From assembly GCF_042094015.1 (NCBI RefSeq), contig NZ_JBELDZ010000006.1, forward strand, positions 1 through 54,560: a DNA stretch of 54,560 nucleotides. Direction: 5' to 3'. Origin of the DNA: Aurantibacter sp042094015. GTDB taxonomy: Bacteria > Bacteroidota > Bacteroidia > Flavobacteriales > Flavobacteriaceae. The translations under genes and the position numbers were made by a program. The notes beneath the pieces are model-generated. The model was not told the origin of the DNA. It did no database searches and saw nothing but the letters and a program-made list of their open reading frames with translations. Positions within the stretch are counted from its first letter, which is position 1. Each line of letters begins with the position of its first letter. Shown here piece after piece: positions 27,519 through 36,379 of the stretch.

Positions 27519-28337
27519 TTACTCTAAAACGCTTGTGTTGTAAAAATTAGTATAAGCTTCTGCAAACTCGTCTTTTTCCTTAAAGTCTAAAACAGGTTTG
27601 TCAGATGCATCTATATATTCATTAATTTCTTTAGGTAACTCATACGAACCCTTAATTAAAGCGTCTGAATTGTCTATAGCAACTTTCATAAGGTTAGCGT
27701 AAGTTGGATCCTTTAATAAGGCTATCTTTTTTTCTTCAACTTTATCAAACTTAACCTTATTTATTAAATCTTTATTTAAAGAACCTTCAAAGCCAGACTC
27801 ATAAACAGAAGTTACTATTTTGCTTTCATTAAAAAGTGGCTCATCTTTATAGAATTGTTTTAAGTAAACTGGTAATAGTGAAGCCAACCAGCCATGAACA
27901 TGAATAATATCTGGTGACCAATTTAATTTCTTAACCGTTTCTATAACACCTTTAGCAAAGAAAATAGCGCGTTCGTCATTATCACTAAACAACTTACCTT
28001 CTTCATCTGTTAAAGTTGCTTTTCTCTTAAAGTAATCATCGTTATCTATAAAATATACCTGAATACGTTCTTTTGGTATAGATGCTACCTTAATTATTAA
28101 AGGCATATCTAAATCGTTTATCACTAAGTTAATTCCAGATAAACGGATAACTTCGTGTAATTGATGTCTTCTTTCATTAATATTACCAAATCTTGGCATA
28201 AAAATTCTAATTTGTCCACCCTGTTGATTAATCATACGCGGGTTTTCAAAAGACATAGAAGAAATTTCTGTCTCTGGTAAATAAGGCACTACTTCAGATG
28301 ATACATATAATATCCTCTTATCTTTCATAAGCTTCAT
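27519..28337 (-). CDS. starch/glycogen synthase-like N-domain protein
   Basis: The 272-residue protein resembles only the N-terminal half of GT5 glycogen synthase (ILYVSSEVVPYL, DIIHVHGWLASLLPVYL). A full GlgA has about 480 residues and a second domain that binds the sugar nucleotide; this is missing here. The K-x-G-G substrate loop of GlgA is replaced by TEISSMS. It probably lacks synthase activity in this form. The frame is intact and the gene heads an operon with DUF4270 and glmS, so it is likely a real, repurposed protein. The start may be Met1 or Met4. Confidence 0.8.
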   Translation of the reverse strand: MKLMKDKRILYVSSEVVPYLPETEISSMSFENPRMINQQGGQIRIFMPRFGNINERRHQLHEVIRLSGINLVINDLDMPLIIKVASIPKERIQVYFIDNDDYFKRKATLTDEEGKLFSDNDERAIFFAKGVIETVKKLNWSPDIIHVHGWLASLLPVYLKQFYKDEPLFNESKIVTSVYESGFEGSLNKDLINKVKFDKVEEKKIALLKDPTYANLMKVAIDNSDALIKGSYELPKEINEYIDASDKPVLDFKEKDEFAEAYTNFYNTSVLE

Positions 28338-28417
28338 ACGTGTAGTTTTAACTTTATTATTTAGCTTTAAACAAGCTTAAATTATTTTAATTTCTTGAAA
28401 AACAAGATAAAAACAAG

Positions 28418-28425
28418 CAAAAATA
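28418..28425 (-). promoter_or_regulatory. -7 promoter element for the starch-synthase-like operon
   Basis: CAAAAATA reads TATTTTTG on the minus strand, a TANNTTTG match about 80 bases before the start at 28337. No -33 TTG seen. Confidence 0.4.
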
Positions 28426-28457
28426 CAAAAATTAATGCAGTTATCGTCTTAAAATCT

Positions 28458-28465
28458 TAGTTTTG
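28458..28465 (+). promoter_or_regulatory. -7 promoter element for panC
   Basis: TAGTTTTG matches TANNTTTG 25 bases before panC. No -33 TTG at the standard distance. The divergent operon has its own -7 match 33 bases to the left. Confidence 0.45.
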
Positions 28466-28490
28466 CACACGTTAAACTTATATTAAAACT

Positions 28491-29339
28491 ATGATAGTTT
28501 TTGATTCAAAAGAACAATTACGAGCTGAAATTAAAGCCTTAAAAGTTAAAAACAAACGTATTGGATTTGTTCCAACAATGGGAGCTTTACACAACGGACA
28601 TTTATCTTTAGTAGAGGCTGGATTTAAAAAAACGGATGTAATTGTGGTTAGTGTTTTTGTAAACCCCACACAATTTGACAATACTGAAGACTTAAAAAAA
28701 TACCCAAGAACTTTAGAGCAAGACATTATTCTTTTAGAAACGGTTTCTAAAAACATTATAGTTTACGCACCAACTGTAGAAGATATTTATAGTAATAATG
28801 TGGTTTCAGAGTCTTTTTCTTTTGATGGTTTGGAGTATGAAATGGAAGGAAAGTTTAGGGATGGACACTTTAATGGTGTTGGAACTATTGTAAAAAGTCT
28901 TTTAGAAATTGTTACTCCAGAATATGCTTTTTTTGGCGAAAAAGATTTTCAGCAACTTCAAATTATTAAAAAATTAGTAGAAAAACATAAAATTCCTGTA
29001 AAAATAATAGGTTGTAAAATACATAGAGAAACCAATGGTTTAGCCATGAGTTCTAGAAATATCCGTTTAACCAAAGAGCACAAAATTGAGGCTCCTTTTA
29101 TTTACAAAATTTTAAAAGAAGCTAAACTTAAATTTGGCACAAAAAGTGCTAATAAAGTTACGGAGTGGGTAACTAAAGAATTTGAAAAAAACAACTTATT
29201 AAATTTAGAGTACTTCATAATTGCAGATACAAAAACACTTAAAACCGTTAAAAGAAAACATAACAAAAACACTTATAGAGCATTTATTGCTGTCTATGCA
29301 GGAAAAATTAGACTAATAGACAATATTGCTTTAAATTAA
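28491..29339 (+). CDS. panC: pantothenate synthetase
   Basis: PanC joins pantoate and beta-alanine with ATP, the last step to pantothenate (coenzyme A route). The 282 residues are full length. The nucleotidyl-transfer HIGH-like motif is GALHNGHLSLV, and VSVFVNPTQFD, GEKDFQQLQIIKK and SSRNIRL are the other family blocks. It leads a plus-strand run with panD 13 bases downstream, so both enzymes that meet at beta-alanine are produced together. Confidence 0.97.
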   Translation: MIVFDSKEQLRAEIKALKVKNKRIGFVPTMGALHNGHLSLVEAGFKKTDVIVVSVFVNPTQFDNTEDLKKYPRTLEQDIILLETVSKNIIVYAPTVEDIYSNNVVSESFSFDGLEYEMEGKFRDGHFNGVGTIVKSLLEIVTPEYAFFGEKDFQQLQIIKKLVEKHKIPVKIIGCKIHRETNGLAMSSRNIRLTKEHKIEAPFIYKILKEAKLKFGTKSANKVTEWVTKEFEKNNLLNLEYFIIADTKTLKTVKRKHNKNTYRAFIAVYAGKIRLIDNIALN

Positions 29340-29340
29340 T

Positions 29341-29348
29341 TATCTTTG
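29341..29348 (+). promoter_or_regulatory. possible -7 element immediately before panD
   Basis: TATCTTTG is an exact TANNTTTG match only four bases before the panD start codon at 29353. If used it would give an almost leaderless panD transcript. No -33 TTG lies at the right distance, so it may be chance. Confidence 0.3.
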
Positions 29349-29352
29349 AACC

Positions 29353-29703
29353 ATGCAAGTAACAGTAGTAAAATCTAAAATTCACAGGGTAAAAGTAACA
29401 GGTGCAGATCTAAATTACATTGGTAGTATAACTATTGATGAAGATTTAATGGATGCAGCTAACATTGTTCGTGGTGAAAAAGTCCAAATTGTAAACAATA
29501 ACAACGGAGAACGCCTAGAAACCTATGCAATTCCTGGCCCAAGAAAAAGTGGTGAAATTACATTAAATGGAGCGGCTTCTAGAAAAGTTGCAAAAGGAGA
29601 TATATTAATTCTTATTACTTATGGGGTTATGGATATGGAGTCTGCAAAAGTATTTCAGCCAAGTTTAGTGTTTCCAGATGAAGCAACTAACCTTTTAAAA
29701 TAA
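29353..29703 (+). CDS. panD: aspartate 1-decarboxylase
   Basis: PanD makes beta-alanine from aspartate for pantothenate. The 116-residue proenzyme cleaves itself at Gly24-Ser25 (YIGSITID), turning Ser25 into the pyruvoyl cofactor. Other family marks are KIHRVKVTGADL, Tyr at the YAIPGPRKSGEITLNGAA block, and GDILILITYG. It lies 13 bases after panC and 3 bases before the flippase-like gene. Confidence 0.97.
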   Translation: MQVTVVKSKIHRVKVTGADLNYIGSITIDEDLMDAANIVRGEKVQIVNNNNGERLETYAIPGPRKSGEITLNGAASRKVAKGDILILITYGVMDMESAKVFQPSLVFPDEATNLLK

Positions 29704-29706
29704 ACA

Positions 29707-30660
29707 TTGAAAACTTCACTTATAAAATTACTAAAAATCACACTCCCAATTTTATTGGGAGTTTTTTTAATATGGTATTCTTTACAAAGCGTACCACTTT
29801 CTACAATTATAGATTATTGGAATAAAGCAGATAAATCTTGGATACTTTTAGGTGTTTTTTTAGGACTATTGAGCCATTTATCTCGAGCATATCGCTGGTT
29901 GTTTATGTTAGAACCTTTAGGGTATAAAGTAAAATTTAGCAATAGTCTTATGGCTGTTTTTGCTACATATTTAATTAATTATACTATTCCTAGAGCGGGA
30001 GAAGTTGCTAGAGCTTCCATTTTAACAAATTATGAAGGTGTTACTTTTGAAAAAGGCTTTGGAACTATTGTAGCAGAAAGAGTAGCAGATTTAATTATAA
30101 TGTTAATAATAATAACAATTACATTATTTTTAGAATTCGATTTTATTTTTCAGTTTTTCTCAGAAAGATTCAATCCTTTTAAAATTATTATAAGCCTTTT
30201 AATTACTTTGTTTTTGGTCGTGTTTTTAATTTATTATATTAAAAAAAGCACCTCAAAAATCGCATTAAAAATCAAAAAATTTACAATCGGATTAATAGAA
30301 GGTGTTTTAAGTATTTTTAAAATGAAGAAAAAATGGGCCTTTATTTTTCATACTTTTTTTATTTGGGGAATGTATGTTGCTATGTTTTATGCCACAAGTC
30401 AAGCAATTCCAGAATTACAAAACATACCTTTTGGTGCTATTTTAATAGGTTTTATTTCTGCAAGTTTTAGTATTGCAGCCACTAATGGTGGCATAGGATC
30501 TTATCCTGTAGCTGTTTTTGCAGCTTTCTCAATTTTTAGTATTACTAAAGATCCTAGTTTTGCTTTTGGATGGATTATGTGGGCTTCACAAACAGCAATG
30601 ATTATTGTTTTTGGTGGTTTATCTTTAATTTTATTACCTATTTTAAACAAAAAAAAATAA
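29707..30660 (+). CDS. lysylphosphatidylglycerol-synthase-type (YbhN/flippase-like) membrane protein
   Basis: The 317-residue protein has about eight membrane helices and the family motifs SHLSRAYRWLFMLEPLG, NYTIPRAGEVARASIL and FSIAATNGGIGSYPVAVFAAF. It matches the membrane part of MprF-like proteins without the transferase domain, so it may flip lipids or glycolipids, but no substrate is known. The start codon is TTG at 29707, three bases after panD; no ATG fits better. It is co-transcribed with panCD and the genes after it. Confidence 0.88.
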   Translation: MKTSLIKLLKITLPILLGVFLIWYSLQSVPLSTIIDYWNKADKSWILLGVFLGLLSHLSRAYRWLFMLEPLGYKVKFSNSLMAVFATYLINYTIPRAGEVARASILTNYEGVTFEKGFGTIVAERVADLIIMLIIITITLFLEFDFIFQFFSERFNPFKIIISLLITLFLVVFLIYYIKKSTSKIALKIKKFTIGLIEGVLSIFKMKKKWAFIFHTFFIWGMYVAMFYATSQAIPELQNIPFGAILIGFISASFSIAATNGGIGSYPVAVFAAFSIFSITKDPSFAFGWIMWASQTAMIIVFGGLSLILLPILNKKK

Positions 30661-30692
30661 TTTGTACATTGCTGTACACTAAAAAAAATAAT

Positions 30693-31853
30693 ATGAAATC
30701 AATTTCAACACTTGTTATATTGCTTTTAAGCATAACTTTTAGTTTTGCTCAAACACTCCACAAAAACATAGAATCTGAAATTTTAGGTGAAACTAGGGAA
30801 TTAAAAATTCAAGTTCCTAGAGGTCATGATGCTTATGAAAATGATGGGAAAAAATACCCGCTTATAGTTGTTTTAGATGGCGATTATCTTTTTGAGGTTG
30901 TTGCTGGGAACGTAGATTATTATTCTTTCTGGGATGATATGCCCAACTCTATTGTTGTTGGTATTAACCAAAGTGAAAATAGAAACACAGATTTAATGTA
31001 CGACGAAGTAAATTCTTTACCAGTAGAAGGTGGAAATAAATTTATGAATTTTGTTATGGAAGAAGTTTTACCTTATATGGACGAGAATTTCAACTTAGAA
31101 AAATTTAAAATGGTCGTTGGTCATGGTAAATCTGCAAATTTTGCTAACTATTTTATGCTTAAAAAAGAAAGTCAACCGACCTTTCAATCTTTTGTTGTTA
31201 TTGCGCCAGATTTTGCTCCAGAAATGCCAAGTTGGATAGGCGAAGTTATTCCAAAAACCGAAACTAAATTGTTTTACTATTTAGCTACCTCTACAAACGA
31301 TATTCCTAAATTTAAAGAGCAAACAGAAGCATTAGCAACAACTTTAGAAGCTGTAGATAATAACAATGTTTTTTTTAATTCTGATACCTTTGATGGTCCA
31401 TCTCATTATTCTTTACCAGCGCACTCTATTGCAAAGGCACTAGAAAGTACCTTTTTAGTGTATCAGCCTATTTCTAAAAAAGAATACAAAGAGGTTATTA
31501 CAAAGTTGAGTGGTTCTCCTGTTGAGTATTTAGTTGAAAAATATCAAACTATTAAAGATTTATTTGGTATTGATAAACAAATTCTAATTAACGATTTTAG
31601 AGCTATTTATTCAGCAATTAGAAAATCTGAAAAATGGGAACCTTTAGAGGAATTAGCTAAAATTGCAAAAAAACAATATCCTGATACTAACTTGAGCTTA
31701 TATTTTAAAGCGCGATTTTACGAAGAAACTTTCGAACCAAAAAAAGCTTTAAAAGCTTACCAAGCGGCTTACGTTATGGAAGAAAGTCCATTTATGAATA
31801 AAGACGAAGTTTTAGAAAAAATTGATGAAATAAAAGCAGAATTCGGACTGTAA
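30693..31853 (+). CDS. esterase-fold exported protein with probable loss of the nucleophile, plus C-terminal repeat-like helices
   Basis: I chose ATG 30693 because it gives a clean signal peptide (MKSISTLVILLLSITFSFAQ); a longer frame from 30570 overlaps the previous gene and adds a membrane-unlike leader. The 386 residues match the Esterase D-like alpha/beta hydrolase family (VVLDGDYLFEVVAG, PSHYSLPAHSI with His238). The nucleophile elbow, normally GHSxGG, reads GHGKSA at 143-148, so Ser is replaced by Gly145. The last 90 residues are helical and TPR-like (LSLYFKARFYEETFEPKKALKAYQ). It lies directly before radA with no gap. Confidence 0.8.
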   Translation: MKSISTLVILLLSITFSFAQTLHKNIESEILGETRELKIQVPRGHDAYENDGKKYPLIVVLDGDYLFEVVAGNVDYYSFWDDMPNSIVVGINQSENRNTDLMYDEVNSLPVEGGNKFMNFVMEEVLPYMDENFNLEKFKMVVGHGKSANFANYFMLKKESQPTFQSFVVIAPDFAPEMPSWIGEVIPKTETKLFYYLATSTNDIPKFKEQTEALATTLEAVDNNNVFFNSDTFDGPSHYSLPAHSIAKALESTFLVYQPISKKEYKEVITKLSGSPVEYLVEKYQTIKDLFGIDKQILINDFRAIYSAIRKSEKWEPLEELAKIAKKQYPDTNLSLYFKARFYEETFEPKKALKAYQAAYVMEESPFMNKDEVLEKIDEIKAEFGL

Positions 31854-33212
31854 ATGGCAAAACTTAAATCGGCATTTTTTTGTCAAAATTGTGGATCTCA
31901 ATTTGCAAAATGGCAAGGTCAATGTACGTCTTGTAAAGAATGGAATACTATAGTTGAAGAATTAATTTCTAAGCCCGAAAAAAGCGATTGGAAATCTACA
32001 ACAACTGTTAAAACCAAAAACGCCAAACCGCTTTTAATTCACGAAATAGATTCCGCAAAAGAAGCTCGTTTAGATACGTTTGATGGCGAATTTAATCGTG
32101 TGCTTGGTGGCGGATTAGTTCCTGGGTCTTTAACACTTCTTGGTGGAGAACCTGGAATTGGAAAAAGTACACTTTGCCTACAAATTGCATTAAAATTACC
32201 TTATAAAACACTTTATGTTTCTGGTGAAGAAAGTCAGAAGCAAATAAAAATGCGCGCAGAACGTATTAATCCAATTAACGATACCTGTTTTATTCTAACC
32301 GAAACTAAAACGCAACATATATTTAAGCAAATTGAGGCTTTGCAGCCAGATATAGTTGTTATAGATTCTATACAAACCTTACAAAGCGATTATATAGAGT
32401 CTTCTGCAGGAAGTATTTCTCAAGTTAAAGAATGCACTACAGAGCTTATAAAGTTTGCTAAAGAAACTAATACACCAGTTATTTTAATTGGACATATTAC
32501 CAAAGACGGAAATATTGCTGGTCCAAAAATTTTGGAACATATGGTAGATACAGTACTTCATTTTGAAGGCGATAGAAACCACGTATTTAGAATTCTAAGA
32601 GCCAACAAAAATCGTTTTGGTTCTACTAACGAGCTTGGTATATACGAAATGCAAGGTTCTGGTTTAAGAGAAGTGTCTAATCCAAGTGAAATTCTAATTT
32701 CAAAAAAAGACGAAGAACTTTCTGGAAATGCTATTGCAGCAACTCTAGAAGGCGCAAGACCTTTAATGATAGAAGTTCAAGCCTTAGTTAGCACAGCTGT
32801 TTACGGAACACCTCAACGTAGTGCAACAGGTTTTAATGCCAAGCGTTTAAATATGTTATTAGCCGTTTTAGAAAAACGTGCTGGTTTCCGATTAGGTGCA
32901 AAAGATGTCTTTTTAAATATTACTGGCGGCATAACTGTAGACGATCCAGCTATAGATTTAGCAGTTGTTGCAGCTATTTTATCTAGTAACGAAGATGAAG
33001 CTTTACAAAGCGATTTTTGTTTTGCTGCCGAAGTTGGTTTGTCCGGAGAAATTAGACCTGTACAACGTGTAGAGCAACGTATTATTGAAGCTGAAAAATT
33101 AGGGTTTTCAACCATTTTTGTGTCTAAATACAACAAGATTACTATTAAGCCAAAAGCCATTAAAATTCAATTAATTTCTAAAATTGAAGATGTGGTTAAT
33201 TATTTGGTTTAG
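31854..33212 (+). CDS. radA: DNA repair protein RadA
   Basis: RadA is a RecA-like ATPase that aids branch migration in recombination. The 452 residues hold a C4 zinc finger (Cys10, Cys13, Cys24, Cys27), a Walker A GGEPGIGKST at 97-106, the diagnostic KNRFG motif at 252-256, and a C-terminal Lon-like domain (KDVFLNITGGITVDDPAIDLAVVAAI). The start codon follows the previous stop immediately, so translation is coupled. It ends the panC operon. Confidence 0.97.
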   Translation: MAKLKSAFFCQNCGSQFAKWQGQCTSCKEWNTIVEELISKPEKSDWKSTTTVKTKNAKPLLIHEIDSAKEARLDTFDGEFNRVLGGGLVPGSLTLLGGEPGIGKSTLCLQIALKLPYKTLYVSGEESQKQIKMRAERINPINDTCFILTETKTQHIFKQIEALQPDIVVIDSIQTLQSDYIESSAGSISQVKECTTELIKFAKETNTPVILIGHITKDGNIAGPKILEHMVDTVLHFEGDRNHVFRILRANKNRFGSTNELGIYEMQGSGLREVSNPSEILISKKDEELSGNAIAATLEGARPLMIEVQALVSTAVYGTPQRSATGFNAKRLNMLLAVLEKRAGFRLGAKDVFLNITGGITVDDPAIDLAVVAAILSSNEDEALQSDFCFAAEVGLSGEIRPVQRVEQRIIEAEKLGFSTIFVSKYNKITIKPKAIKIQLISKIEDVVNYLV

Positions 33213-33264
33213 ATTTTATAATCGAATTATTAGAGGGTAATGATGTATTAGAAATACCATATCT

Positions 33265-33762
33265 ATGATCTCAAAATTTAAAAAAAAGTTTGTATACACA
33301 ACACTGGTATACGTTCAATTTGCAATTCAATTATTAATCGGAATTTACGTAAGTGTAGGGTATAAAGATTTATTTTCTTCTGAAATACTTTCAATGTTCT
33401 TACCTCATTATTTAATTGTATACAACATATATAATATGCCTTATTCTATATTGAGCTTGTTATTAGTTCCTACATTTTTATATTTCATAAAAAAGAAAAT
33501 TAATTCAAATTATGTAAAAAGCCCAATTGTTTTTATTTTAATAATAATATCTCTATATGCTTTATTAACTTTATTAAGCTACATAGTACATTTATTTTAT
33601 GATGGTTATATATTTAAAGATTTGTATACTTGGCCTATAGATAATTCTAAAAATGAATTTAAAAGATTCTTTGCTTCGTATTTACTTGGTAATATAATAT
33701 TTGGAGTATTATTTACATTTGTATTCAAACGTTTTATAACAACTAAAGTTATTCTGGATTGA
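33265..33762 (+). CDS. hypothetical four-helix membrane protein
   Basis: I do not recognise this 165-residue protein. It has about four membrane helices (near residues 10-30, 45-70, 82-107 and 137-157) and Tyr/Ile-rich loops with a poorly conserved look. It starts 52 bases after radA in the same direction and ends at its own terminator. Its codon use is even more AT-rich than its neighbours, which may mark a lineage-specific gene. Confidence 0.65.
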   Translation: MISKFKKKFVYTTLVYVQFAIQLLIGIYVSVGYKDLFSSEILSMFLPHYLIVYNIYNMPYSILSLLLVPTFLYFIKKKINSNYVKSPIVFILIIISLYALLTLLSYIVHLFYDGYIFKDLYTWPIDNSKNEFKRFFASYLLGNIIFGVLFTFVFKRFITTKVILD

Positions 33763-33791
33763 TTTTTTTATAAACAAGAAGAACTCAAAAC

Positions 33792-33824
33792 AAAACCCAC
33801 TTTAAATTAAAGTGGGTTTTTTAT
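33792..33824 (+). terminator. terminator after the hypothetical membrane protein
   Basis: AAAACCCACTTTA and its complement (33792-33804, 33808-33820) pair perfectly around three bases, followed by a T-rich tail (TTATTTTATT). Confidence 0.9.
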
Positions 33825-33855
33825 TTTATTAATTAGAACCGTTTTCCATTATTAT

Positions 33856-33883
33856 AGATTCTGCCTCGTGGCGCAGAATGACA
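33856..33883. repeat. REP-like palindrome
   Basis: ATTCTGC (33858-33864) and GCAGAAT (33873-33879) form a short GC-richer stem, and GACA follows. The shape ATTCTGCC...GCAGAATGACA resembles a repeat seen in many Bacteroidota genomes. It lies in the 156-base gap before the rnr stop, in otherwise AT-rich sequence. Confidence 0.55.
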
Positions 33884-33918
33884 AAAATAACGTCTAACCA
33901 CTACTAACTAATGATTAA

Positions 33919-36159
33919 TTACTCTGGTTTTCCAACTAAAGTAAAATCTAAATGTTTTTTAACTAAGTCAGCTTTTTTAACTTTTACAATAACCTCATCT
34001 CCTAATTGGTATTTGATTTTTGTTTTCTGTCCAATAATAGAATAGGTATCTGCATCAAACTGGTAATAATCTCCTTTAATATCTCCGGTTCTTACCATTC
34101 CTTCGCATTTATTTGAGATAATTTCTACATAAATTCCCCATTCTGTAGCTCCAGAAATAACCCCAAGAAATTCTTCGTCTTGATGATCTTGCATAAACTT
34201 AACTTGCATATATTTTATGCTATCTCGTTCTGCTTTTGTTGCTAAACCTTCCATATTAGAAGAATGTTTACATTTTTCTTGGTACGCATCTGCACTAGCA
34301 CTTTTTTCGCCATCTAAATAACGTTGTAATAGTCTATGTGCCATAACATCTGGATAACGTCTAATTGGCGATGTAAAATGGCTGTAATGATCGAAAGCTA
34401 ATCCGTAGTGACCAATATTCTTAGTGGTATACTCTGCTTTACTCATAGTACGTATGGTTAAGGTATCAACTAAGTTCTGCTCTTTTCTACCATTTACATC
34501 TTTTAAAAGGTTGTTTAGAGAATCTGTAGTGGACTTTCTATTTTTAAAGTCTAATTTATACCCAAATTTTGAAACTACGTTTTTAAGCGACTCTAATTTA
34601 GAATCATTTGGTTCGTCATGAACTCTGTAAACAAATGTTTTTTCTGGTTTTTGCTTTCCTATAAATTCTGAAACCTTACGGTTTGCCAATAACATAAATT
34701 CTTCAATTAATTTATTAGCATCTCTACTGGTTTTAAAGAATACACCAACTGGGTTTGCTTCTTGATCTAAATTGAATTTTACTTCAACTTTATCGAAAGA
34801 AATTGCACCATCATTCATACGTTTACCACGCATAATTTTAGCCAATTCGTCTAATTTTAAAGTGGCTTGCGCAACTTCTGTAGAAGTTTGGTATTCTTTT
34901 CCTGTTAAAGATACTTCTACAGGAATGGTAGTGTCTATTTTATTTGGATTATTAATAACATCGGCTTTGTTTAAGTCGGCATTATTTTCTATAATAGCTT
35001 GAGCTTCTTCATATGCAAAACGTGCATCAGAATACGTTACTGTTCTACCAAACCAAGAGTTTAAAATTTCGGTTTTGTTATTCATTTCAAATACAGCAGA
35101 AAATGTGTATTTTTCTTCGTGTGGTCGCAAACTACAAGCACCATTACTTAATACTTCTGGTAACATTGGAACTACTCGATCTACTAAATAAACAGATGTT
35201 GCACGTTCGTAAGCTTCATCGTCTAAAATAGTGCCTTCTTTTAAGTAATGTGATACATCTGCAATATGAATTCCTATTTCGTAATTTCCGTTTTCTAAGA
35301 CTTTAAACGATAAGGCATCATCAAAATCTTTTGCATCTTTTGGATCTATAGTAAAAGTTAAAGTCTCGCGCATATCTCTACGCTTGGCAATTTCTTCTGG
35401 TTTTATTTCTAAATCTATTTGATTGGCATAGTCTTCTACTTCTTTAGGAAATTCTGCAGGCAAGCCATATTCTGCTAAAATAGAATGAATTTCTGTGCTA
35501 TGTAATCCTGGTTTACCAAGTACTTTTATAATCTTTCCGTTTGGCGATGATGATTTTGCTGGCCATTCTTCCAATTTAACTAATACTTTATCGCCATCTT
35601 CGGCTTTGAGTGTTTTATTAATTGGCACAAAAATATCTGTTGGCATTTTATGATCGTCTGGAACAACAAATGCAAAGTTTTTCTTTTCGTGAATTTGAAC
35701 AACACCAACAAACTCGGTTTTATTTCGGGTAATAATATTTGTGATTTCACCTTCCATACGTCCGTTTTTTTTACGTTTGTATATGTAAAGTTCTACCTCA
35801 TCTCCATTTAATCCTTTATTTACGTTATTAGATGCTATAAAAATATCATCTTCAAATTCGTCGCAAATCACATATCCAGAGCCTTTACTAGTAAGGTCTA
35901 ATATTCCTGTGTAATACTCTGTATTGTTTATAGCTTTAAATTTTCCTCGATCTACTTCTTCTATCTCTTCTTTAGCCTTAAGTTGAGCTAGTTTTTTTAT
36001 GATTTGATTTCGTCCGCTTGCATCTGTTATTTTTAATTTAGCTGCAATTTGTTTGTAATTATAAGGTGTGTTTCTGTCCTTTTTTAAAATACTTAATATA
36101 GTATCTGAAAGGTTTGATATTTTATTGTGAGAAGGTTTTCTCGTTTTCTTTTTACTCAT
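33919..36159 (-). CDS. rnr: ribonuclease R
   Basis: RNase R degrades structured RNA from the 3' end. The start MSKKKTRKPSHNKIS at 36159 gives 746 residues; the frame continues 27 residues upstream but that part looks like leader. It has an N-terminal winged-helix part, cold-shock-like RNA-binding domains, the RNB catalytic domain with its aspartate cluster in IDPKDAKDFDDALSF, and a C-terminal S1 domain ending DFTLVGK. A -33/-7 promoter gives a leader of about 105 bases. Confidence 0.95.
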   Translation of the reverse strand: MSKKKTRKPSHNKISNLSDTILSILKKDRNTPYNYKQIAAKLKITDASGRNQIIKKLAQLKAKEEIEEVDRGKFKAINNTEYYTGILDLTSKGSGYVICDEFEDDIFIASNNVNKGLNGDEVELYIYKRKKNGRMEGEITNIITRNKTEFVGVVQIHEKKNFAFVVPDDHKMPTDIFVPINKTLKAEDGDKVLVKLEEWPAKSSSPNGKIIKVLGKPGLHSTEIHSILAEYGLPAEFPKEVEDYANQIDLEIKPEEIAKRRDMRETLTFTIDPKDAKDFDDALSFKVLENGNYEIGIHIADVSHYLKEGTILDDEAYERATSVYLVDRVVPMLPEVLSNGACSLRPHEEKYTFSAVFEMNNKTEILNSWFGRTVTYSDARFAYEEAQAIIENNADLNKADVINNPNKIDTTIPVEVSLTGKEYQTSTEVAQATLKLDELAKIMRGKRMNDGAISFDKVEVKFNLDQEANPVGVFFKTSRDANKLIEEFMLLANRKVSEFIGKQKPEKTFVYRVHDEPNDSKLESLKNVVSKFGYKLDFKNRKSTTDSLNNLLKDVNGRKEQNLVDTLTIRTMSKAEYTTKNIGHYGLAFDHYSHFTSPIRRYPDVMAHRLLQRYLDGEKSASADAYQEKCKHSSNMEGLATKAERDSIKYMQVKFMQDHQDEEFLGVISGATEWGIYVEIISNKCEGMVRTGDIKGDYYQFDADTYSIIGQKTKIKYQLGDEVIVKVKKADLVKKHLDFTLVGKPE

Positions 36160-36271
36160 GTAATTTTTAATGTAATGAATTCCTAAGTTATTGGAATTTT
36201 TGTGATTTATATCAATAAAATAATTGATTTTTAATAGCAATTAGAAGAAGATGTTTTGCTATTTGTTTATG

Positions 36272-36299
36272 CAAAGCTACGTTTTTAATATTAAATCAA
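36272..36299 (-). promoter_or_regulatory. promoter for rnr (-33 TTG, 17 bases, -7 TAGCTTTG)
   Basis: On the minus strand TTG (complement of 36297-36299), 17 bases, then TAGCTTTG (complement of 36272-36279) match the Bacteroidota promoter. The predicted leader to the start at 36159 is about 105 bases. Confidence 0.65.
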
Positions 36300-36325
36300 C
36301 GTTTCCTTAATATTAAGTTACTAAA

Positions 36326-36354
36326 AAAAGCCAACTCAATTAGGTTGGCTTTTA
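36326..36354 (-). terminator. terminator of the DUF3108-kynA-pgi operon
   Basis: AAAGCCAAC (36327-36335) pairs with GTTGGCTTT (36344-36352) across an eight-base loop, with A and T flanks. It lies 26 bases beyond the last gene of the operon at 36380. Confidence 0.85.
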
Positions 36355-36379
36355 AGATATAATTAAATGTTTTACTTCA

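Noticed and set aside
27519..28337. Calling the starch-synthase-like gene a pseudogene
   Set aside because: The frame is intact, the next genes are closely spaced, and I recall the same short form beside panC in other Bacteroidota.
30570..30692. Longer start for the esterase-like protein
   Set aside because: It overlaps the flippase-like gene by 91 bases, while the Met at 30693 begins a standard signal peptide.
36160..36240. Longer N-terminus of RNase R
   Set aside because: The 27 extra residues are rich in Asn/Ile/Tyr and resemble translated leader; MSKKKTRKPS is the usual kind of start.
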